Notes: generated from the sequence alone by a model not told the origin. A stretch of DNA of 64,000 nt from Leishmania martiniquensis (GCF_017916325.1 NC_090161.1:917501-981500), one strand, 5' to 3'. Counted from the stretch's first letter, positions 50,255-60,491 are shown. Numbers and translations are program-made.

Positions 50255-51712
50255 ATGGAGACGAGTATGAGCACCGGTGCTCTTCTGACACCCGGCGCGC
50301 TGTGGCAGGACGAGACAGCTGTCTTCGTATGCAGTGGCCGCCGCTGTGGGCGCCGTTTCAACCGGCTCTTCTGCCCTAAGCACCACTGCCGATGGTGCGG
50401 TTGCGTGTACTGCGATACCTGCGCGCCGAAGCAGGCAATGCACAATCGGCAGCTGCTGCGCAAGTGCAACCGGTGCCGGCTACCGGTCGTCTTTCGGCAT
50501 TCGTGGAACCCGCGCACGCAAGCGATGGACTGTACCCCGTTTGAGTACATCCTTTCATACCTGACACCGCGCAGCATCACGGCGCTCCTGCAGAGCTGCT
50601 ACACGATGATGTCCGAGTTCCCGGTGTGCGGCTACCCGTTCTACGACTCCATCAAGCAGCGCTTTCCCTCCTTCTACCCTGGTGCACAGATCGGCCGTGG
50701 CACGTTCGGCACGGTGTTCAAGTGCGAAGACCGCTCCTCGGCGGATCGCAAGCGCGCTATTCTCAAGTGCATTAGTAAACGCACAAACTTGACGTACACG
50801 CGGTGGATTGGCGCCCTCACGGAGCTGCGCATATTGGAGGCAGTGAATCACCCCAACGTGGCGCACCTTATCGGCGCCTTCCAGACACGCGAAGACTTGG
50901 TGATTGTGATGGAGGCCGGCGAGGGCGGAACGGCGCGGCGGGCGGCGGCATGCGTGCGAGAGTACGGCCACGCTGCCGAGGAGGCTTTCGCGGCGAACAT
51001 TATCGAAGGCGTCGCCGCCGGCCTTGACTACCTCTACCGGGAGAAGCACATCATCCATCGCGACATCAAGCTGGACAACATCGTATTGTCGGCGGACTAC
51101 AGCACGCCAATGATCATCGACTTTGGCCTTGCCGAGTTCGTTGTCAACGAGGAGGAGCAGTGGTATGTGGTAGGCGGGACGCGCAATTACGCCGCGCCAG
51201 AGAGCATCGCTGCCGTGGCGAACGGGCACGTTGATATGAAGGAGCCTGGGATCACGATGCACAAGGGCGATCTCTTCAGTCTGGGCGTTGTCGCCTACTG
51301 CCTTCTCTCCGGCCATCGACCTTTTCACAGCAAAAGCTTTGACAAGATGCACGAGGAGATGCGGCGCGGCGTCATCTGCTCTGGCCCACTGTGGGACGGT
51401 GTCTCCAGCGACGCGCGGGAGCTGGTGCAGGCGCTCCTGTCGTACGACCCAGCACAGCGTCCCGACTACGCTGCCATCAAGGAGAACGCCTTCATCATGG
51501 CCCGCGCTGCGGGGGTGAAGTCGATTCAACTGCAGCGGAATGCGCGACTCCTTTTGGACGAGGAGGAGACCCACGCTGAATGGGTGGCACTTGAGCCGGC
51601 AGACGTGAGGGAGGCGGCGGACGAGGGGGATAGCGAGGTGCTGCTGCCGCTGACGACTCCCCAGCGGTGGTACCACGCCTACCTGCCTCGCTTCTCCCTC
51701 CTGCGCCTGTGA
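50255..51712 (+). CDS. FYVE zinc finger-protein kinase fusion with intact catalytic residues
   Basis: 485 residues from ATG 50255. Residues about 16-75 are a FYVE-type finger: WQDE at the start, the KHHCRWCG basic/Cys core (Cys45, Cys48), then CDTC and a closing CNRC. The first Cys pair is spaced CX4C (Cys26, Cys31) instead of the usual CX2C. FYVE fingers bind PI3P on endosomes. Residues about 143-420 are a Ser/Thr kinase with all key elements: IGRGTFGTVF, the AILK lysine, HRDIKLDN (Asp270), DFG (Asp289) and AAPES. Kinases joined to FYVE fingers are a recognised trypanosomatid peculiarity. The inferred job is PI3P-guided signalling at endosomal membranes. The last about 60 residues are acidic and unassigned. 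Confidence 0.88.
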   Translation: METSMSTGALLTPGALWQDETAVFVCSGRRCGRRFNRLFCPKHHCRWCGCVYCDTCAPKQAMHNRQLLRKCNRCRLPVVFRHSWNPRTQAMDCTPFEYILSYLTPRSITALLQSCYTMMSEFPVCGYPFYDSIKQRFPSFYPGAQIGRGTFGTVFKCEDRSSADRKRAILKCISKRTNLTYTRWIGALTELRILEAVNHPNVAHLIGAFQTREDLVIVMEAGEGGTARRAAACVREYGHAAEEAFAANIIEGVAAGLDYLYREKHIIHRDIKLDNIVLSADYSTPMIIDFGLAEFVVNEEEQWYVVGGTRNYAAPESIAAVANGHVDMKEPGITMHKGDLFSLGVVAYCLLSGHRPFHSKSFDKMHEEMRRGVICSGPLWDGVSSDARELVQALLSYDPAQRPDYAAIKENAFIMARAAGVKSIQLQRNARLLLDEEETHAEWVALEPADVREAADEGDSEVLLPLTTPQRWYHAYLPRFSLLRL

Positions 51713-53176
51713 CGCGCCTTCTCCCTCTCCCGCCTATTTTCTCTTCTTTTTGCCGTTGGTTTCTTTTGCCATGTGGGGATGCCCACCTCCACCCTGCGAC
51801 GTGGGCGGTTGCTGTTGCTTGCAGTCATGTGTACTGAGGCGGTAATCTTTCGATTATCGCAGCTGCGTCTTTGCGCTGATGCCTCGGACGTGGCTTGGCG
51901 TCGCACCAGAAGCCGCCGCCTCCCATTCCGCGAAGGCATTCTCCGTCGATAGCTGAAAGGCGGAGAGGGTGCACAGCCTCCGCGGCCGACTCTTACCTTC
52001 GCATCCCTGTACCGAGACGGTGGCGCCCGTTGAGCATGGCACGGCGCGTAGACGCATCACTTCCTCACAGGCCTGCCCTGACCACTGCTCTCCTGAGGTG
52101 TCCGTGAGATCACGTCCTGGGCTCTGAGCATCTTTTGTTCCTTCTTTTTCTTCTCTCCACACGGCCCCTTCCCCACCTTCCCATTCTACTTGGATCCACA
52201 CTCTCACGTGCCGTCGGCAATGATCGAAGACGTGATTGGGTGGCACCTCTTTTTTTCCCCCTCCCCGCTGCTCGACACATCTTTGCGGACTAATGAGGTA
52301 GCGTAGAGGTGGGGGCTGGCGCGTATCGGTGGGGCACGTCCCTCTTCCATCTTCTCCGCGTAACACCTGACAGGAGGAAGACGAGGATGCAGTCGTCGAA
52401 CTGACCTGCATGACATACCTTTCTCTACCCACGCACACATCAGCACAGAGAGACAGCCGATCTCTCTCTTCTCGTGTGACTGCAGTCCCATACACAACTC
52501 GTTGGACAGCGAACGAGACCGTCATGATGCCTCTAGACGGATTCACAAGTACCCTCGCAGCATAGCAGACGCGTGATCTTGAGTGTGCAGACGCCTGCGT
52601 CCACACGGTGCCGCTCTTGTGCGATGAAGTGCTCCTCTACAAGCGGAGCAGCACCTAAACACACACCTACACACAGACACATACACACAAAGCGCAACAT
52701 ATGCATACACGTGCACATTTCCGCTAGAGAGGAACATGTGCCTATAAAGATCTTCTCACTCACCCAGGGTCTAGTGCGTACGCACATACGGCGAGTGGTG
52801 GGTGCAGATAGTCACCAACACAAGCTTACCCTTCACCTGGTGCGATTCAGGCGCGCACCAGCGCATCGACCAGGCACAGACACACAGAGGTTACACGCAC
52901 CTGCATCACGTACAGATCCGTTTCCCACGCAGCCGTGCGGGCTTACATCTCTCTCCCCTTTCCTGCACACACGCACGTGCCCCTACAATTGCTCTGCAAT
53001 ACCCCTTTCCCCGCCCCTCTCCTTGTCATCCATCGGGCCTGTCTCGACTGCGCATCAGCGCACTCTCTTCCTTTCGCTCACAGCTGTTTACTACGCCCCC
53101 GAGGGTGCCAAATACACGCACACACACACACACACACAGATAGACACAGAGGGAGGCAGGGACGGAGGCAAGCAGA
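51713..53176 (+). other. Intergenic region
   Basis: About 1.5 kb. Pyrimidine tracts at 52135-52160 and 53006-53030, CA-rich patches at 52660-52690 and about 53116-53139, and a candidate acceptor AG at 53082-53083 after CTCTCTTCCTTTCGCTCAC. No gene recognised. Confidence 0.6.
53116..53139. repeat. (CA)n microsatellite in the J-protein 5'UTR
   Basis: CA run between the candidate acceptor and ATG 53177, so it would remain in the mature 5'UTR. Confidence 0.85.
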
Positions 53177-54628
53177 ATGGAAGCCGTGCAGCTCGCCAAG
53201 AGGGTTCTGGCCGCCGATGGGCAGCCGTTCGCGATCCTGTCGCTCGCCCAAGGATTTGCGCCTGTGACGGCCGAGACACCGGTGCGAGAGGCGCGCCGCA
53301 GCTACATGCGTCTCGCCGGAGCGATTCATCCAGACCGCCTTCAGGGCAGCTTCGACAAGGCCACCGAGGCGTTTCAGTGTTTGGTGCGCGCATTCGAGTG
53401 CTTTGCAGATCCCAAGTTGCGCAAGCAGGCCGCCGCCGCTGCACAGAGGCAGAGAAAGGCCGAAGCTGCGCGGCCGCCCTCCGACAAGGCGGGCCCGTCG
53501 GGGTCGCGGGAGTTGAAGAAGAAGCGGGAGAAGGCGAAGCCCAAGTCGAATGCTGCACCGGCCTTGAAGAAACAAAGAAGGCCTCCCGGCAGCAAAGAGG
53601 AGGAGGATGCGGGCGCGGATCTCTCCAGCGGGGAGGATCGCGAGACGGAGGATGGCGCCTCGGAGTCGTCGGCGACGGACGAGGAGGCGTGGGAGCAGTG
53701 GGCTGCCGCCAAGAAGGAGCCGGAGGTTTCGTCGAACCGCACCCCCATCGGGCATCCACGGGTGGGCGGACTGTACCAGCCGACCACAGTGGGGTGCCCC
53801 AGATGCCGCTCCCTGTGGGAGCCGGATTCGCGGCCACAATACTCGCTCTTCATGGGTCATTGGTGCAAGAAGGTGCACTGCCAGCTGTGCCTCTTTCAGT
53901 TTGGCTGCGCCACGGCGCTGCATGGCTGCCCGCATTGCAGTACACCGTTCGACTACGACGTCTCCATGTACGATGCAGTACAAACATGCCAGCGATGCAG
54001 GAAGCAGTTTGGTTTCCCCTACTACCCCGTCAGTCAGCACCTCATCGACCTGCTCGCGCTGGAGGAATGGCGAGAGCGCATGGATCGGGAGAAGGCTAAT
54101 GCGCGGGAGGCCCGCGCGCGAGCGCGGCACGGTGGCGGCAGCGATGAGGCGATCGCTGCAGAGGAGAAGAGGCAGCTGCTTCTTGGGACCTGCATCATGG
54201 AGGAGGAGTGCCCCTTATGCCATCAGCGTGTTAAGAGCAAGCATCGAGCACACGTGGAGGCGTGCATGATCAAGACACCCAAGGAGCTGACTAAATCCAC
54301 TGGGAAGTCTGCCAAGTTGACGACAAGGGCTCCGCAGTCAGCGGACAAAATCGTCAAGGCTTCCGTGCCCAGAGCTGCCAAAGCGACGGCGAAAGCAGCG
54401 CCGAAGGCGCCACGAGCAGCGGTCAGTAGGGGGACGGCGGCGCCGCCGGCACGACGCACCATCTCCGGACCCTCCACCGGCAAGAGGACGACTTCAGCCT
54501 CGCAGAAGCGCAAGAGGCGACGCAGCGATTCGGACTCCTCGGAAGAGGCGGAGTCGTCATCTGAATCGAAGACGGACACCATCTCCTCAGAGTCGAGCTT
54601 CTCCGCTGACGAAGACGACTCTGATTAG
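53177..54628 (+). CDS. J-domain protein with zinc-finger modules and charged C-terminal tail
   Basis: 483 residues. Residues about 18-85 form a J domain with the HPD tripeptide (His51, Pro52, Asp53) that stimulates Hsp70 ATPase, preceded by a basic helix II. A Lys-rich, then acidic, region (about 110-180) follows. A Cys-rich section (about 205-275) has CPRC, CQLC, CPHC and CQRC knuckles. A single CPLC-x10-H-x4-C unit near residue 350 looks like a C2HC finger. The C-terminus is basic then strongly Ser/Asp/Glu-rich (RKRRRSDSDSSEEAE), a style common in nuclear proteins. It has no Gly/Phe region or DnaJ-type central zinc domain, so it is a type III J protein. Partner Hsp70 and client are unknown; a nuclear co-chaperone is plausible. 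Confidence 0.8.
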   Translation: MEAVQLAKRVLAADGQPFAILSLAQGFAPVTAETPVREARRSYMRLAGAIHPDRLQGSFDKATEAFQCLVRAFECFADPKLRKQAAAAAQRQRKAEAARPPSDKAGPSGSRELKKKREKAKPKSNAAPALKKQRRPPGSKEEEDAGADLSSGEDRETEDGASESSATDEEAWEQWAAAKKEPEVSSNRTPIGHPRVGGLYQPTTVGCPRCRSLWEPDSRPQYSLFMGHWCKKVHCQLCLFQFGCATALHGCPHCSTPFDYDVSMYDAVQTCQRCRKQFGFPYYPVSQHLIDLLALEEWRERMDREKANAREARARARHGGGSDEAIAAEEKRQLLLGTCIMEEECPLCHQRVKSKHRAHVEACMIKTPKELTKSTGKSAKLTTRAPQSADKIVKASVPRAAKATAKAAPKAPRAAVSRGTAAPPARRTISGPSTGKRTTSASQKRKRRRSDSDSSEEAESSSESKTDTISSESSFSADEDDSD

Positions 54629-55089
54629 CAGCAGTAATACACGAAGGAGGAAGGCCAAAAAAGCGGCTGGGGGCTCGCATGTTGAGGTCTCGACCTCTTC
54701 GGGTGGCCTTGCTCATCTCGTATTGTGACGCCCATACACGCGCCTGTGTGTACCTCATGCTGTGTTTGGCTGCAGAGCTTTCGGCGATACGCACATAAAT
54801 ATATGTGTGCACAGAGGTTGAGGTGTGGCTACCGCCCAGCTAAAGCGTCGGGAGGGGTGGGGGGAAGATGGTCTTGCGAGTCGATCCGGGTACCTTGCTG
54901 CCTTTCTGAAGAAACCGCAGCGACTCCAGCCTAAAGTCTGGCATGGCTGGAAGGGCTTTGTTGTCGGAGACAAGACTGGAGCCGGCACTATGCTGCGGAC
55001 GCCTCCAACGATCACCTTGCTTACACCCGTCCGCGATAAACGTTGCCGGCAACCTGACAATTATACACATCCGCTGACGATTTGTCGAT

Positions 55090-55662
55090 CCTGAGGAGCG
55101 TGAGGCCATGCGGGAGGGCGACGCGCCCTTGCAGCCACGTGCGGTCGACAGCCGCCCTGCGGCGTCCTGCCGCCACACGGCGTGATGGGGTGCGGCGGGT
55201 GGGAGCGACGGGGGACGACGCACGAGACGGGCGGAGGGAGCGGGGCCCGCGGGTGCGCTGACCTGAGCGTGGGCGCCCTCCTGCTGAAGGGCACCCGGCA
55301 TGCGCCTCGACACCGCCGCGTAGCGACCGGACAGCAGGGGCGGCCGCTTGCGCACCGGAGGCGGCCGCAGCCCGCAGCCCGCAGCCCGCAGCCCGCTTGT
55401 GCGAAGGCATGCCGCGCGCCCGTGCCCGTGTGCTGCCGAGCGCGCGGCGGGCATGTGAAGCGGATACGAGGGAAGGGCGGGTGGGTCGGGGGTGGGGGCA
55501 GGATGGGCCTGCGAGGCACGTGCACCGATTCCGCGGCAGGAGGGTCTGTCGTGGAGGCCCCTTATTCAGCCGTAGGGCTGCTGCTGCAGGTGTGCAGCGG
55601 CTGTCTGTGCATTCACATATCCGCTGACGTGCTCGCGGTGCAGGGGACGTGGGCACGGTTGG
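55090..55662 (+). repeat. Interspersed direct repeat, copy 1 (SIDER-like candidate)
   Basis: About 573 bp matching 60492-61064 with a constant offset of 5,402 bases. Positions 55108-55641 (534 bp) are identical to the second copy base for base as read; differences appear only at the edges. Both lie in the same orientation in 3' flanks. Very GC-rich, with a fourfold GCAGCCC heptamer at about 55367-55394. No long A tail and no clear target-site duplication, though ATCCGCTGACG occurs at 55069-55079 and again inside the right end (55619-55629). Size and 3'UTR setting fit Leishmania SIDER elements, but this was not confirmed. Confidence 0.85.
55367..55396. repeat. (GCAGCCC)4 heptamer tandem repeat
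   Basis: Four exact heptamer units inside repeat copy 1; the same array occurs at the equivalent place in copy 2 (about 60769-60798). Confidence 0.9.
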
Positions 55663-55976
55663 CGTGATGGCGATAGCTGCATAGCTCCTCTGCTGAGCTC
55701 GTGTTATTGGACTTTCCGTTCGCACTGCTTCCCAATGAAACTTTGCTGTCGAAATTTCTGTCGTTTCTGCTCTTCCTGTCCTTGTGCTCTCTGCTCACAT
55801 GACTTCTACCGCAACTCGATGGACTCGCTCATCCCCTCACTGACCATCGTGTCGTTTGTTCTCTGTGAAGGAACAATCTGCCGAGGACTCGCTCACTTGT
55901 CTCACTCTCACGCCGTCGATCGCGCAGTCATCGACTTTTCTGAGTTGCCGGCTCGATTTCTGATTGCTGTGTTGCG

Positions 55977-56011
55977 CTTCTTTTTTTTCACTCTCCCATA
56001 TTCGTCGGTAG
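55977..56011 (+). promoter_or_regulatory. Candidate spliced-leader acceptor for calcineurin A gene
   Basis: CTTC followed by a run of T and a C/T stretch; the first strong AG is at 56010-56011, giving a 160-base 5'UTR. Confidence 0.5.
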
Positions 56012-56171
56012 TGTGCTGCTGCGCTTGTACGCTTGCGACCGCTCTCCCAGACGACGCCGAGGCACGCGTCATCGTTCGTAGTTAGCGGTGCAGGCACGCG
56101 CACGGAGCCCCGCGCTGGGTGAGATTCTGTGGTGTGCGCCGCACACGTGACGCACGCACTGCAGAGGCGAA

Positions 56172-57668
56172 ATGCCGCTCACCGCGGAGAATTTGGCCCT
56201 CGACGCCAGCGCCGCGGCGCTCGCCGCTAACATCGATGAGATCGAGGAGAAGAGCGTGGGGACTGCCCTGAGGCCGGCGTCGCGGAGCGTAGGTGAGGTG
56301 GAGCGCATGCTCCTCACCGAGCGCGGCGATACGTCAGTGCGGCCGCCGAAGTGGGAGCCGCTGAGCAGCTCTGCGGTGTTCGACGAGAGCGGGAAGGCGC
56401 GCCCGGACGTGGTGCGTGAGCATTTCCAAAAAGAGGGGCTGCTGCACGAGGCGGATGCCTTGGCGATCATCACGAAATGCGCGCTCATTTGGAAGGACGA
56501 GCCGAACGTGCTGCTCCTCGATGACCCGGTGGTCATCGCCGGCGATATCCACGGCCAATTTTACGATTTACTGAACCTCTTCTCCATTGGCGGGGATCCG
56601 TCGCATCAGAAATATATTTTCCTGGGCGACTACGTCGACCGCGGGTGCTTCGGCATGGAGGTGATTCTGCTGCTCATGTGCTACAAGATCTGCTACCCTC
56701 GCACAATTGTCATGCTGCGCGGCAACCACGAGAGTCGCCACCTCACGGCATACTTCAATTTCAAGCGCGAGGTGCTGTACAAGTACTCCATCGCCGTCTA
56801 CAACGCAATGATGTCTGCATTCGATTGCCTGCCGCTTGCGTGCGTGGTCAACAATCGGTTCCTCTGCGTGCACGGCGGCTTGTCGCCAGAGCTGAAGCGA
56901 ATATCCGACGTTAGCGCGATTCATCGTTTCCGCGAGCCGCCGTCGTCGGGACCGATGTGCGACTTGCTATGGTCCGACCCGCTGGACGAGAAAGAAGAGG
57001 ACCCTGCGGCTCCGCAGATGTTTCTCCCCAACACGACTCGAGGCTGCTCCTACGTTTACAGCAACGCCGCTGCCTGCAATTTCTTAGAGGAGAACGGCCT
57101 CATCACCATAATACGCGGCCACGAGGCCCAGAATGAGGGCTATCACCTCTACAAGAAGACCAACAAAGGGTTTCCCGCGGTCATGTGCATCTTTTCGGCG
57201 CCGAACTACTGTGACACGTACGACAACCGCGCTGCCATCGTGATGCTGAACCGCAACATCATGAACATTCGCCAGTTTAACAGCAGCCCTCACCCCTACT
57301 ACCTCCCGAACTTCATGAACGCGTTCACCTGGTCGCTGCCGTTTGTAGAAGAGAAGCTGCTAGACATCTGCACAAACCTCCTGCACTTCATCGATTTGCA
57401 TGAAGACGAGTTGCTTGAAGACAGGGCGGAGACGGTGACAGCACTGGCGACGACCGTACCGGCGCAGGGGGCGAGCACGGAAAGCGGCAGCGGCGGCACA
57501 TCGGTACAGCAAAGCGAAGCCATCCGCCAAAAAATAGTCGCCATGGGGAAGGTCTCCCGTATGTTCCGCGCCTTGCGCGAGGGTGGCAAGAGCAGCGATG
57601 GGCTTCAAGGACAGGTGGAGGCCCTGCCGTCGAAGGATGATCTGCCTCCTGGCACGAGTGGTGTCTAA
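56172..57668 (+). CDS. CNA: Calcineurin A-type (PP2B) serine/threonine phosphatase catalytic subunit
   Basis: 498 residues. All metal-ligand motifs are present: GDIHGQ (Asp125, His127), GDYVDRG (Asp153), RGNHES (Asn185, His186) and HGGLSPE. The NIRQFNSSPHPYYLPNFM block and the FTWSLPFVEEKLL helix after the catalytic core are specific to calcineurin A and form the site for the regulatory B subunit. Near the C-terminus, residues about 450-475 (AIRQKIVAMGKVSRMFRALR) resemble the calmodulin-binding helix of animal calcineurin. The protein ends about 25 residues later, without the autoinhibitory element that follows in animals. The loop SAPNYCD has Cys where animal calcineurin has Leu, as in PP1/PP2A. 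It dephosphorylates Ser/Thr substrates in response to Ca2+; in Leishmania calcineurin is known for stress responses. Confidence 0.92.
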   Translation: MPLTAENLALDASAAALAANIDEIEEKSVGTALRPASRSVGEVERMLLTERGDTSVRPPKWEPLSSSAVFDESGKARPDVVREHFQKEGLLHEADALAIITKCALIWKDEPNVLLLDDPVVIAGDIHGQFYDLLNLFSIGGDPSHQKYIFLGDYVDRGCFGMEVILLLMCYKICYPRTIVMLRGNHESRHLTAYFNFKREVLYKYSIAVYNAMMSAFDCLPLACVVNNRFLCVHGGLSPELKRISDVSAIHRFREPPSSGPMCDLLWSDPLDEKEEDPAAPQMFLPNTTRGCSYVYSNAAACNFLEENGLITIIRGHEAQNEGYHLYKKTNKGFPAVMCIFSAPNYCDTYDNRAAIVMLNRNIMNIRQFNSSPHPYYLPNFMNAFTWSLPFVEEKLLDICTNLLHFIDLHEDELLEDRAETVTALATTVPAQGASTESGSGGTSVQQSEAIRQKIVAMGKVSRMFRALREGGKSSDGLQGQVEALPSKDDLPPGTSGV

Positions 57669-58159
57669 GCCGCTATCCGCGACTCTCAGGAATCGAGGGA
57701 GATCGACAGCGCCAAGGAACGCTTGAAGGCCTTGTCCATCGGTGGCGTCCCTGGACTGGAGCACCATGCGGTAACCAATGCGCTCAGGGCCATCTCCTTC
57801 CGCGCAAGCAGCGGGTGCGTTATAATATCGTCCCCTGGAGCAGTGCGGCGGTGATCCGGCAGACATCGGGACATCCGATCCTGGCCCAAATCTATTTTGC
57901 GCGTGATCGCGTGCATGGGAGGGTGGGGCACTGGCGAATTACCTGGATGCTGCCTCCCGCCCCCCTTCCTGACCCGTCCCTTTCGGCAGCTGACACCTCA
58001 CCTGCTGCAACCGCTCATTTTTTTCCCAGTCTGTCTTCGCTCTCTCAGCTCATTATTTCCTCTGCTGCATGCGGCCTTATCCAATCACGGACATGCGGGG
58101 CGGGCAGGCGCGACGTCAGCGAATACGCAGTTGTTGGTGTGAGGTGAGGTGAGTGAAGG

Positions 58160-58174
58160 TGTGTGTGTGTGTGT
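58160..58174. repeat. (TG)n microsatellite
   Basis: Short TG run downstream of the calcineurin gene. Confidence 0.8.
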
Positions 58175-60491
58175 GCCGCGATGGACGTGTACCACTGCAC
58201 GCGCAGTGACGCGGGACACGTCTGGCGCATAAGCCAGTCCATGCGCCTCGCCACTCTCCTCTCGCTTCGCCTCCTCCCCCCTTCCGACGTGCCTCTTGAG
58301 CCCTTTCTTCTGTGGATGGGGTAGTCACCCGTCAGATTTCTTCTCTTTGCATTCGCGTTGGCTGCGTTTCACTTCTCGATTTGAGGCGGGCCTTTCTCGA
58401 GTCGTCTGCGTAGATGCCCGTGTGAGCATCTGGCTGAGGGCTGAGCCGCTTGCTTGCGAGCGCATGCGTGCGTGTGTCTCTCTTCACCCTCTGAAGTGAT
58501 GAGAAGAAGATACTCAGCTGTGGAGAGGATGTGAGGAGAGGAGTGAGTGTGCGCCTTCGAAGTGGACTGTTGCGCGCCTGCGTCAGCGTCCACGCGTTCC
58601 CATTTCAATTTCTTCGTCCCCTTCCATGGGCGTCCCATTCCCCGAGGAGGTGAGGGCACCTCAGCGAACACGGCGTCTTGAGGGTACAGTGCCACGCCTT
58701 CCATGTGGCGAAGCCGTAGAACTCTCCGTTGCTGCCACTGTCTAACCACTGCAGGTGGCGACACAGGGCTGGGCGCCGAAGAAGCGACAAGGTCGGAGGA
58801 ATCTTTCGCCTCTGATGTCGGCCGTCAGGTCCTTGATGATGTTTTCTTGATGTGGTCTGCGGCGGTAACCGGACCTGCACCATCCACGTGATGGACAGGA
58901 TCTCATCATACGTCGAAGGTATCCCACGTGGGCATCACTGCCCTACGCATATGGTGGGCCCAAGTGTTCCCAAGAGGAATGCACAAGGAGGCGGCCAGCA
59001 TCACGGAACGCCGCGTTGAGGCGACCTATGAGGTGAGTGGATGGGATGGCAGGGCTCAAGGCAGGGGCCACGCCCAGCTCGACGCGGGCGGCGTATTAGT
59101 GCTGCGCTCTTCTCTGCCGCGAATTCGGACGCCACGTTCGGCCACCGGGACACCATCATCTGCTGAGTAGCGTTGCAGCACTACCATTTTGTGAGACCGA
59201 GTGAGGGCGACAGCGTGCATACGTTGCCGAGAGGAATCACTAAACATTTTTTTCTGTGCGTTTACCACCGTGTTCTTCCATTCAGCTTCTGTCCCCCAGC
59301 AGCCCCATGCACTCTCACGCATGCACCCCACTCCGTTCCAGTTCACCGTAATGCCAGTGTTGCGCAATACGCCGAGTGGCCCACGAGGTGCCTTTAAAGA
59401 AGCCTTTAGGCACCCCGCAGTTGTCAGAATAAGGGACAAAATGAAGAGAAGGGTGAGTGTGTGTGTGGGGGGGAGGGGGGCGGTGGAACTGAGCGGTTCA
59501 TCGTGAGACGAGGGCTGGGGGAGGGCTGGGCTCCATCGGGTTGACGTCTTTCATTGCATTCGCCTGGTACACTACTTACCCTCTAAATCAACGAGGATGA
59601 GCTCAAAGTAAAGGGATCCTTTCGCGCTTCTGTGGAGGCCCAGTTGTCCTCGCAGAGAACCCATCGAGAGCGCTGCGAAGCGTGTGCGTCGCCGGAGATG
59701 ACCCCGCTGAGAGTCACCGTTGCTAGAAAGCTCCCATCGCACCGACTACCGAACCATGCGCCATCCGCTTCTCTGGTATCCCTCAGAGAAGTACGCACGT
59801 GTGCCTCTGTATCCCCACCGAACCGTCATGTCGTTCATCTCCGAACAACGGCACACCGGTCAAAGACGCCAACAGCATGTGGAATAGGGCGGGTGCTGCC
59901 GCTGCTCACCGTTTCGCTACACGCGACTGCCTCCGACAACGAAAAATAGAGATGATTGCTTCCTCTGCAGGCGCCATGTCCCTTCTGGCTCCCTTCCCAT
60001 GGCGCTCAGCACGCACCCTGCGGTGCTAAAGGAGGGCGCACTGCGACATGCTCAGCCGTGAAATCGTTGCACTAGCGTCTCGGCGCGTGAACGCCTCTCA
60101 CCTCTGTCTTTTGGTGATCACGAGCTGGGACGCCTCGACACGGCCGACAGGCTTGCAAGGCCGGCGATGGCAGAGGTGCCGAGGCTGGCTGAATGGCTTG
60201 CCGACGTGATCGCTGGTGCGCGACGCCGCGGTCTGCACCCCCGTCAGCGCGCGATACGGGGTGCAACAGGCTGAGCCGTGAGGGCTCCCTGCCACTGCCT
60301 GTACGCGGGATGGGACTCTCCGACGCGGTGATGTGCTCGGTGTGCTGCGCGGGGACGGGCGGGGTGCCCTGGCCCGGATACACGCCTTGCGCCACTTTCT
60401 GGCGGTGCACGCAGTGGTCTCACTACGCACATCCGACCGGCGCTGTATGCACGAGCGCCGCCGGGTGTCAGCCGCTGGGCCTGTGTGCCGC

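Larger units (their letters stand above)
54629..56171 (+). other. Intergenic region containing the first copy of a 573 bp repeat
   Basis: About 1.5 kb. Outside the repeat the left part (54840-55085) is less pyrimidine-rich than other spacers and may be diverged repeat sequence. The right part holds the acceptor region of the calcineurin gene. Confidence 0.6.

Noticed and set aside
55182..55667. Open frame inside the 573 bp repeat, preserved in both copies
   Set aside because: Conserved because the whole repeat is identical; the translation is Gly/Arg/Ala/Cys-rich without a domain, and minus-strand frames are equally open.
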